The position numbers and the translations under genes are program-made. Under the pieces are notes generated by a model, which had not been told where the DNA came from, did no database searches, and saw only the letters and a program-made list of their open reading frames with translations. From assembly GCF_042429235.1 (NCBI RefSeq), contig NZ_JBHMBA010000001.1: a stretch of DNA of 64,000 nucleotides; one strand, 5' to 3'. Positions 52,076-57,877 of this stretch are shown here, piece after piece (position 1 is the stretch's first letter; each line of letters begins with the position of its first letter). This DNA comes from Arthrobacter_B citreus. Its GTDB lineage: Bacteria > Actinomycetota > Actinomycetes > Actinomycetales > Micrococcaceae.

Positions 52076-52280
52076 TTCGTTCGAGACCGGACTGTTGCGG
52101 GGGCGGCACCGGGAGGTGGCGGTATTCGCTACGATGAGTACAAGGGAAACAGCCAGGTGCGGTGGCAGCCCCAAGTCAGGATACAGCCGGGCAACGGCCC
52201 GCTGCGGCAGCACTGCACCCCGTCCCCGCCATGACCGTCTACACCGGCGCTCCACAGAGCCGGTTCCGCCAGGAGGATCC

Positions 52281-52535
52281 GTGCCCGAGTCGAAGTCCCG
52301 CAAGAAGCCCGCCGCAGCCACTCAGGCTGCCGCGAAAACGCCGTCAGCACCCAAGCCCAATCCGGTTTGGTACAAGCCGGTCATGTTTGGCCTGATGATC
52401 ATTGGCCTGCTGTGGATCATCGTGTTTTACATCTCGGAATCCCGGTTTCCCATTCCGGCGCTCGGCGCCGGCAACATCCTCGCCGGCTTCGGGATCGCCA
52501 TCGTCGGGTTCCTCATGACCACCAGGTGGCGCTGA
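52281..52535 (+). CDS. crgA: Cell division protein CrgA
   Basis: An 84-residue protein with a start at GTG 52281 directly after AGGAGGATCC; the long upstream ORF is not coding. A basic N-terminal tail (ESKSRKKPAAATQ) precedes two transmembrane helices (VMFGLMIIGLLWIIVFYIS and LGAGNILAGFGIAIVGFLMTT). The pattern NPVWYKPVMFGLM is diagnostic. CrgA sits at the septum, binding FtsI and FtsQ to coordinate division. A good terminator follows. It is divergent from the sortase. Confidence 0.93.
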   Translation: MPESKSRKKPAAATQAAAKTPSAPKPNPVWYKPVMFGLMIIGLLWIIVFYISESRFPIPALGAGNILAGFGIAIVGFLMTTRWR

Positions 52536-52583
52536 GCATTACTTCGCAGAACACCCGCCGGCAGTAAATGTCCGGCCGAGGGA

Positions 52584-52613
52584 ACGCGTCCGGCTTTGGC
52601 CGGGCGCGTTTTT
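52584..52613 (+). terminator. Intrinsic terminator of crgA
   Basis: ACGCGTCCGGC (52584-52594) pairs with GCCGGGCGCGT (52599-52609), with a TTTG loop and a following T-run to 52613. Confidence 0.85.
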
Positions 52614-52619
52614 GCGTCC

Positions 52620-53060
52620 GGGGCCCATCTTCCTCCCGGCTGGGCCGCTCCTGTGCAGAACTTTTGTGCACACACTGTGCACAGAGTTATCCACAGGTGT
52701 GTGTAACTTTTCGAGGCCCTCGGGCAAAATCGCCGCCAGCATAGGCATCAAAGTTATCCACAGCTGTGGAATTACATGTGTGTAACTCCGTTTTCCCTCT
52801 GGATAACCTGTTCACAGCTGGTTCTACAGCCTGTGGATAACTACGGTGTGGAAGAGCATCATCAGCCTTTTCACCGGTGGGAAGCCCGCGCGGGCAGCCT
52901 CCGGTTTGTTCCCCCCATCGAGCGGGGACCCTTAAACGGAGCGGATTTCGTGGCGAAAAGGACTGGACCGTTCTTTGAACAGCATGCGGTGCCTCCACAA
53001 GTTATTAACACTGTGGGTATCCCTGTGGAAAACATTTGGGCGCTTGTGGACAGCCGGAGC
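52620..53060. other. DnaA-box cluster in the crgA-rhomboid spacer
   Basis: The 610-bp spacer 52536-53145 has no convincing gene. It holds three perfect TTATCCACA boxes: 52687-52695 and 52754-52762 on the plus strand, 52832-52840 on the minus strand. Near matches lie on the minus strand at 52798-52806 (TTATCCAGA) and 53024-53032 (TTTTCCACA). TGTGCACA-type motifs near 52665-52682 add to the density. It is unlike ordinary spacers elsewhere in the window. oriC itself should be beyond recF, so this would be an accessory DnaA-binding site. Confidence 0.7.
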
Positions 53061-53145
53061 CGCGGGCCGGTGCCGCTGCGGGCTCCTTCCCGCAGCGGCG
53101 TCCTGGATCCAGCGGTTTCCTGGATCCAAGCCGTTGGTCCTGCTT

Positions 53146-54003
53146 CTAGAGGAGCAGCAGGCCCTTGGCTCCGGCCAGCACGGCGGTGACGACAACCAGG
53201 ACCACGGCGATGGCGGCCAGACCGCCAAACTGGACCAGGGAGCGGTTTTTGCCCTTGGGTGCGTACACGAGGACCGCAGCACAGGCGGCACCGGTCAGCA
53301 GGCCGCCCAAATGGGCCTGCCAGGCAATGTTTGGGATAAAGAACCCCAGGGCAAAGTTGGCCGCCAGCAGGATCAGCACTGACCGGACACTGGCTCGGCG
53401 CTGCAGCAGGACCACCAGAAGGGCTCCGAACAGGCCGAAGATGGCTCCGGACGCCCCCACAACGGCTTGGGTGACCGGGCTGAGGGCCAGCACCCCCACG
53501 GAACCGCCAAACGCCGAAACCAGGTACAGCAGGGCGAACCGGAGCCGGCCCAGTTGGGGTTCAAGGCCCTGCCCCAGGAACCACAGGGCATAAAGGTTGA
53601 AGGCAATGTGCAGGATCGAGCCCGGCGAGTGCAGGAAGGCGGCCGACAGCATCCGCCACGGTTCAATCCCGGTGTACAGCGGCGCGTAGAGCAGTTCGCG
53701 CGTGAAGGCTGGGTTGAGGAACTGGATCACGAAGAACGCCGCGCAGATCACCATCAGCGTGATGGTGACCACCGGCTTGCCCTGCACTGCTTTTCCGCCG
53801 TAGGGGGTCCGGTAGGCGGGAGCCGTGCGCCGGCTTTCCTGGAAGCAGTCCACGCATTGAATGCCCACCGGTGCCGTGTGCTGGCATTCCGGACAGGCCG
53901 GACGGCCGCAGCGCTGGCAGCGGATGTAACTGACCCGGTCCGGATGACGCGGACAGACCGGCACCTGCGAGGCAGGTGTTTCAGCAGGCACTCCATACGA
54001 CAT
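53146..54003 (-). CDS. Rhomboid family intramembrane serine protease with zinc-ribbon N terminus
   Basis: A 285-residue membrane protease. Residues about 15-60 contain Cys/His pairs (CPRHPDRVSYIRCQRCGRPA; CPECQHTAPVGIQCVDC) forming a B-box-like zinc-binding region. The rhomboid domain spans about 75-280 in six helices: WRMLSAAFLHSPGSILHIAFNLYALW, the catalytic serine in GASGAIFGLFGA and the catalytic His in AWQAHLGGLLTGA. Substrate unknown. It lies between ppiA and the DnaA-box spacer; mycobacteria have a different protein at this place. Confidence 0.93.
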   Translation of the reverse strand: MSYGVPAETPASQVPVCPRHPDRVSYIRCQRCGRPACPECQHTAPVGIQCVDCFQESRRTAPAYRTPYGGKAVQGKPVVTITLMVICAAFFVIQFLNPAFTRELLYAPLYTGIEPWRMLSAAFLHSPGSILHIAFNLYALWFLGQGLEPQLGRLRFALLYLVSAFGGSVGVLALSPVTQAVVGASGAIFGLFGALLVVLLQRRASVRSVLILLAANFALGFFIPNIAWQAHLGGLLTGAACAAVLVYAPKGKNRSLVQFGGLAAIAVVLVVVTAVLAGAKGLLLL

Positions 54004-54044
54004 TGCGGTACTCCCAAAGAAAAATGAGGCCAGATGGACGAAAG

Positions 54045-54071
54045 GCCCCGGCCGGAAACTCCGGCCGGGGC
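54045..54071 (-). terminator. Terminator of ppiA
   Basis: GCCCCGGCCGG (54045-54055) pairs perfectly with CCGGCCGGGGC (54061-54071) across an AAACT loop, 13 bp past the ppiA stop codon. Confidence 0.8.
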
Positions 54072-54084
54072 ATTCGTGAACGGA

Positions 54085-54636
54085 TTAGAGCTGTTCGACG
54101 GTGATGCTGTTGATGACGACGTCTTCGGCCGGCTTGTCGCGCATGTCGGTGGCGACAGCGTTGAGCTGGTCAACCAGGGCGCGCGACTCTTCGTCGGCTA
54201 CCTCGCCGAAGATGGTGTGCTTGCCCTGAAGCCAGGTGGTGGGAACGGAGGTGATGAAGAACTGCGATCCGTTGGTGCCGCGGCCCATCTGGATTCCGGC
54301 GTTGGCCATGGCCAGCTTGTACGGGGTGGAGAAGTCCAGGTCGGGGTTGATCTCGTCGTCGAACTGGTAGCCCGGTCCGCCGGTGCCGCGGCCCAGGGGA
54401 TCGCCGCCCTGGATCATGAAGTCCTTGATGATGCGGTGGAAGATGGTGCCGTCATACAGCGGGCGGCTGGTCTTCTCTCCGGTTGCCGGGTCGGTCCACT
54501 CGATTTCGCCGGTGGCCAGGCCAACAAAGTTCTTGACCGTCTTCGGCGCGTGGTTGCCGAAGAGGTTGACCTTGATGTCGCCAAGGGAAGTGTGGATGGT
54601 TGCAATTGCGGTAGGAATAGCAGTCATATATTTCAT
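54085..54636 (-). CDS. ppiA: Cyclophilin-type peptidyl-prolyl isomerase
   Basis: A 183-residue cytoplasmic cyclophilin that accelerates proline isomerisation in folding proteins. Catalytic and binding motifs are clear: FHRIIKDFMIQGGDP (Arg and Phe of the active site), GTNGSQFFITSVPTTWLQGKHTIFGEV. No signal peptide. Start could be ATG 54636 or 54627 (MTAIPTAIATIHTSLG); the first has a weak GGAA upstream. The location close to gyrA matches mycobacterial ppiA. Confidence 0.94.
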   Translation of the reverse strand: MKYMTAIPTAIATIHTSLGDIKVNLFGNHAPKTVKNFVGLATGEIEWTDPATGEKTSRPLYDGTIFHRIIKDFMIQGGDPLGRGTGGPGYQFDDEINPDLDFSTPYKLAMANAGIQMGRGTNGSQFFITSVPTTWLQGKHTIFGEVADEESRALVDQLNAVATDMRDKPAEDVVINSITVEQL

Positions 54637-54799
54637 TGTTCCACGGCGGCGGCGCATGCGGGCGGAATTTGCCCGGTTCAGCGCACAGTGAAAAGTCCGC
54701 CCCGCCCGGGCCGTCAATAGCATGCACTTGCCATGTCAACGTAGGGTAAGGGATGAACCGTCACTATCCCGGGAGGTAGTTTTGAAGAAGAAGGACCGC

Positions 54800-55753
54800 A
54801 TGGCCCGTGACTTTGAATCCAATGTCACCGCAGGCGTAGAGACCGCACGTGACTGGGCTGCACCGAAGGTGGAAGCCGCACGCGAGTGGGCAGTGCCCCG
54901 CATCGAAAAGGGCATCGAAACCGCTTCACCCAAGATCCAGGAAGGCCTCAAGCGTGCCGGCGACGGCGTTGCAGCGGGAGTAGCAACGGTCACCCCCCGC
55001 ATCCAGGAAGGCCTGCAGAAGGTCGGTCCGAGGATCAGCCACGCCGTGGACGAGGCAACGCCCCGTATCCAGCACACCCTGGACCGCGCCACTCCGGTCA
55101 TTACCGGTGCCCGGGACAAAGTGGTGGACGACTACATTCCCGGCCTGTCCTCACGGATCGGAGATGCTTCCGCCACGGTAACCCGCAGCTTGGGCGCCGC
55201 TTCCGTACCGGTTCAGACCGCAGTGGCCAAGGCCACCGGCAACAAGAAGGCCATGAAGAAGGCCCGGAAGGCTGCTGCACAGGCTGCCAAGGCTGCCGGC
55301 AGGAACAAAAAGGGCCGCGGCAAGGGCTGGCTGATCTTCGGCATCCTCGCCGCCGCCGTCACCGCCGGTGTTGCCGCTTGGCGCGCTTCGCGTCCGGTGG
55401 AGGACCCATGGAAGACCCCCGCGCCGGCCAAGCCCGAAACCATTAAGGTTCCCGAGCCCAAGCCCGCCGCCTCTTCCCCGGCCCCTTCCGCCGCAGCCAC
55501 GGCACCCGCCCCCACGGCCGCCAAGCCCGAAGGCGACGTTTCCAAGGCATCTTCCAACGCCAAGGAATCAGTGAAGGAAACCAAGGAAACCGTCGCCAGC
55601 ATCAAGGAGGCTGCGGAGCGCGCAGCAGCCCGGAGCGGTGAAAAGGTTGCCGACGCTGCTAAGCACAGCAAGGAAGCAGCCGCGAAGACGGCTGACGCTG
55701 CCAAGACTTCCGGCGCCCACGCCGACAAGTCCGCGGAGAAGACCGCCGAATAA
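54800..55753 (+). CDS. Amphipathic-repeat membrane protein, DUF5324-like
   Basis: A 317-residue protein. Residues 1-125 are repeating amphipathic helices with a Pro-Lys/Arg-Ile/Val beat (APKVEAAREWAVPRIEKG, SPKIQEGLKRAG, TPRIQEGLQKVG, TPRIQHTLDRA). A very basic stretch follows, then a single transmembrane helix near 176-198 (GWLIFGILAAAVTAGVAAW). After that come a Pro/Ala linker and a Lys/Glu/Ala-rich C terminus with apolipoprotein-like repeats. Streptomyces DUF5324 at the equivalent locus has the same style, but I could not check homology. TTG 54782 with GGGAGGT upstream is an alternative start; ATG 54800 has AAGGA. Function unknown. Confidence 0.78.
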   Translation: MARDFESNVTAGVETARDWAAPKVEAAREWAVPRIEKGIETASPKIQEGLKRAGDGVAAGVATVTPRIQEGLQKVGPRISHAVDEATPRIQHTLDRATPVITGARDKVVDDYIPGLSSRIGDASATVTRSLGAASVPVQTAVAKATGNKKAMKKARKAAAQAAKAAGRNKKGRGKGWLIFGILAAAVTAGVAAWRASRPVEDPWKTPAPAKPETIKVPEPKPAASSPAPSAAATAPAPTAAKPEGDVSKASSNAKESVKETKETVASIKEAAERAAARSGEKVADAAKHSKEAAAKTADAAKTSGAHADKSAEKTAE

Positions 55754-55780
55754 CCCGGCCTCTTCGCCGCTTGGCGCATA

Positions 55781-55818
55781 AAGGAGGGTTCCCGCGTTTG
55801 CGGGAACCCTCCTTTTTT
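55781..55818 (+). terminator. Strong intrinsic terminator
   Basis: AAGGAGGGTTCCCGC (55781-55795) pairs perfectly with GCGGGAACCCTCCTT (55800-55814) and is followed by TTTT. It ends the amphipathic-repeat gene and may also stop the convergent transporter transcript. Confidence 0.92.
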
Positions 55819-55834
55819 GCAGTCCTGGCGGCCC

Positions 55835-56746
55835 TCAGCGGCCCGTATCCCCGCCCAGCGCCGGGGGTGCGGGTGGAAGCACCTGGGACCGGTTGCGCCG
55901 TCCCTGTCCGGTGACGACTACGGCCAGGCCGACCAGAATGAGGCCCAGACCGGCGTAGGTTCCCGCCGGCAGCTGTTCGCCGAGGAAGACTGCGGCCAGG
56001 ATCGCTGCACCCGGGATTTCCAGGAGGATGATCATGGAAACCACCAGCGGCGAGATAACGGCCAGCAGGTGGTTGAAGACGCTGTGTCCCAGCAGTTGCG
56101 CCACCACGGTAACGGCCAGGATGCCTGCCCACGCGGCGGGACTGAAAGAAACCAGCGGCTGGCCGAACGCCATGCACATCGCCAGCAGCAGGATGGAGCA
56201 CATGCCGTAGCACAGGGACGTGTAGGTTCCGGTTCTCATCGTGGCCCGGGCCTTGCCCCCGGCAATGGTGTACAGCCCGGCCAGGGCCCCGCCGGCAACT
56301 GCGAGCAAGTCACCGACAAGGGCTTCACGCGACAGGGCAAGGTCGAAGCCCGTGATGATGACGACGCCAACCAGGGATGCGGCCAGGCCGGCCAGCACCC
56401 GGGGAGCCACAGCGATGCCACGGAAAAGGTTGAAGAGCGCGATCCAACCCGCCTGGAGGCAAACCAGCGCCGTTGCCGCAGCCACTGAGGTGAGCTGCAG
56501 AGAGGTAATAAAGCATGCAAAGTGGAGCGCAAGGGCCACCGATGCCAGCCCCGTCCATTTTGTTTCCGACCTGGTCAGCCGGGTAAAGCTGCCGGGACGT
56601 CGCAGCACCGCCGGTGTGCCCATAACCACCGCCCCAATGGCATTCCGCCAGAAAGCGATGGCGAGGGCAGGGGCTGCGGTGGCGGCCATGATGGGCCCGG
56701 ACGCTGATACTCCAAGGACGCCAACCACGGCGAGGAAAACAATCAC
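55835..56746 (-). CDS. EamA/DMT-superfamily transporter
   Basis: A protein of about 303 residues with ten transmembrane helices in two EamA repeats: ATAAPALAIAFWRNAIG, LHFACFITSLQLTSVAAATALV, GGALAGLYTIAGGKARA, and the final LEIPGAAILAAVFLGEQLPAGTYAGLGLILVGLAVV. It probably exports amino acids or other small metabolites. The frame is open to an ATG at 56854, but that lies in the tRNA-Ala terminator. GTG 56746 gives a family-typical length, although no ribosome site is visible, so the start is uncertain. Confidence 0.85.
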   Translation of the reverse strand: MIVFLAVVGVLGVSASGPIMAATAAPALAIAFWRNAIGAVVMGTPAVLRRPGSFTRLTRSETKWTGLASVALALHFACFITSLQLTSVAAATALVCLQAGWIALFNLFRGIAVAPRVLAGLAASLVGVVIITGFDLALSREALVGDLLAVAGGALAGLYTIAGGKARATMRTGTYTSLCYGMCSILLLAMCMAFGQPLVSFSPAAWAGILAVTVVAQLLGHSVFNHLLAVISPLVVSMIILLEIPGAAILAAVFLGEQLPAGTYAGLGLILVGLAVVVTGQGRRNRSQVLPPAPPALGGDTGR

Positions 56747-56810
56747 AAAGCAACAATAGGTGACCGCAGGGAGCCGGTATGCCCACGGCGCCGCGGCGGT
56801 CTTAAACGCA

Positions 56811-56839
56811 GAAAGTCCCGGCCAATGACCGGGACTTTC
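56811..56839 (-). terminator. Hairpin terminator of tRNA-Ala
   Basis: GAAAGTCCCGG (56811-56821) pairs perfectly with CCGGGACTTTC (56829-56839), a few bases past the tRNA-Ala 3' end. Confidence 0.8.
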
Positions 56840-56845
56840 TTTCGG

Positions 56846-56918
56846 TGGAGGCACGGGGACTCGAACCCCGAACCCCCTGCTTGCAAAGCAGGTGCGCTAC
56901 CAATTGCGCCATGCCCCC
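56846..56918 (-). tRNA. tRNA-Ala (anticodon TGC)
   Basis: A 73-nt tRNA. The acceptor stem GGGGGCA pairs with TGCCTCC and the discriminator is A. The anticodon arm CCTGC-TTTGCAA-GCAGG gives TGC. The T-arm GGTTCGAGTCC is normal. CCA is not encoded. It follows tRNA-Ile and the DLW-39 gene on the same strand, as in mycobacteria. Confidence 0.95.
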
Positions 56919-56985
56919 GAAATATGAACTCATTCAGTATACCCCACCCTGACCTGCGGTGGAACCGATTCATTCAGTTCGGAAA

Positions 56986-57105
56986 TCAATCAACCTTATC
57001 GGTTGCCGACTTCCAGACGGATTTCTCCGCGGCAGTTTCCTGCCATTTTTTTACTGCAAGGATTCCCGCGGCTGCCGCTGCGGCTACTGCCAGCAACTTC
57101 TTCAC
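56986..57105 (-). CDS. DLW-39 family microprotein
   Basis: A 39-residue protein encoded between tRNA-Ile and tRNA-Ala, short enough for gene callers to miss. It starts at GTG 57105 after AAGGAG and reads MKKLLAVAAAAAAGILAVKK, then WQETAAEKSVWKSATDKVD. The lysine start, Ala-rich hydrophobic helix, Lys-Lys-Trp and a length of exactly 39 match the DLW-39 family. The eponymous Asp-Leu-Trp is Ser-Val-Trp here. The family is found in this same location across actinobacteria and has no known role. It is probably an inner-membrane peptide. Confidence 0.85.
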   Translation of the reverse strand: MKKLLAVAAAAAAGILAVKKWQETAAEKSVWKSATDKVD

Positions 57106-57150
57106 AGTGTCTCCTTGCCTAGTGGCGCATCACCTTTCGGTGATGTTCCG

Positions 57151-57225
57151 TGGGCGCACCAGGACTTGAACCTGGGACCTCTTCGTTATCAGCGAAGCGC
57201 TCTAACCGCCTGAGCTATGCGCCCC
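57151..57225 (-). tRNA. tRNA-Ile (anticodon GAT)
   Basis: A 75-nt tRNA. The acceptor stem GGGGCGC pairs with GCGCCC(A end), the anticodon arm is CTTCG-CTGATAA-CGAAG with anticodon GAT, and the T-arm GGTTCAAGTCC is normal. CCA is not encoded. A small hairpin (CATCACC/GGTGATG, 57128-57145) follows its 3' end and could aid processing or pausing before the DLW-39 gene. Confidence 0.95.
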
Positions 57226-57305
57226 GATACCTTCTCGGGCCGAGATAAAACTTTACCCCACCTCTGCCGGGAACCCAAATCAGGATCCGGTTTCGGCTCA
57301 ATTTC

Positions 57306-57342
57306 CTGCCCGGCCGGCAATTTTTCGGCGCCGGCCGGGCAG
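57306..57342 (-). terminator. Hairpin at the end of the gyrase operon
   Basis: CTGCCCGGCCGGC (57306-57318) pairs perfectly with GCCGGCCGGGCAG (57330-57342), 26 bp beyond the DUF3566 stop codon. It separates the gyrB-gyrA-DUF3566 transcript from tRNA-Ile. There is no long U-run. Confidence 0.65.
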
Positions 57343-57367
57343 AAAATCGATTTTTTCCACTGTCGTT

Positions 57368-57877
57368 CTAGTCGTCCGTCAGCGTGACGCCGATGCCGCC
57401 CACCAGGGTGGAGGCGATGTTGTACAGGACCGAGGCGAGCATGGACAGTGCCGTCAGCAGCAGTACGTTGACGACGGCGATGATCGTCGCAAAGGAGACC
57501 ACCTGTCCCAGCGAAGCGAACTCACGCAGGTCGAAGCCGCCGGATTCGGTCCCGGCGATGTCGCCAAGCAGGGTGTTCACCCGGTCGAAGATGCCGGTCA
57601 GATCCAGCACAGTCCACAGGACGATGGCCGCCACCACGGTGACCACGCCAAGGGCTACGGAAAGCAGGAAAGCCATCTTCAGCACCGACCAGGGATCGAT
57701 CTTGCTGACCAGGAGGCGTGCTTTGCGGGCCTTCGCCTTCGGTGCCGGCTTCACGAGCGGTTGCCGGTTGGCCGGTGCGCTCTGACCACCCCCGGGGCGC
57801 TGGGCCGGACGCGCGGGTGTCTTTACCCGAGGGCCCGCGCCCGACGTCGACCTGGGATTTGAGTTGGTCGAGCTCAC
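57368..57877 (-). CDS. DUF3566 membrane protein
   Basis: A 169-residue protein starting at GTG 57877 and overlapping gyrA by 4 nt. The N-terminal 50 residues are a disordered Pro/Arg/Lys-rich cytoplasmic tail. Two transmembrane helices follow (LKMAFLLSVALGVVTVVAAIVLW and VVSFATIIAVVNVLLLTALSML), with an intervening GIFDRVNTLLGDI helix. This is the gene found immediately after gyrA in almost all actinobacteria (Rv0007-like). Its function is unclear. Confidence 0.92.
   Translation of the reverse strand: MSSTNSNPRSTSGAGPRVKTPARPAQRPGGGQSAPANRQPLVKPAPKAKARKARLLVSKIDPWSVLKMAFLLSVALGVVTVVAAIVLWTVLDLTGIFDRVNTLLGDIAGTESGGFDLREFASLGQVVSFATIIAVVNVLLLTALSMLASVLYNIASTLVGGIGVTLTDD

Noticed and set aside
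52536..53145. Primary oriC
   Set aside because: Although rich in DnaA boxes, it is between crgA and a rhomboid gene. The recF-dciA-gyrB order places dnaN, dnaA and oriC past the right edge.
52776..53189. 137-codon plus-strand and 103-codon minus-strand ORFs in the DnaA-box spacer
   Set aside because: No ribosome site, low-complexity translation, and overlap with the rhomboid 3' end; not supported as genes.
56747..56854. Upstream extension of the EamA transporter to ATG 56854
   Set aside because: It would run through the tRNA-Ala terminator hairpin and into the tRNA 3' end, and would give an N terminus unlike the family.
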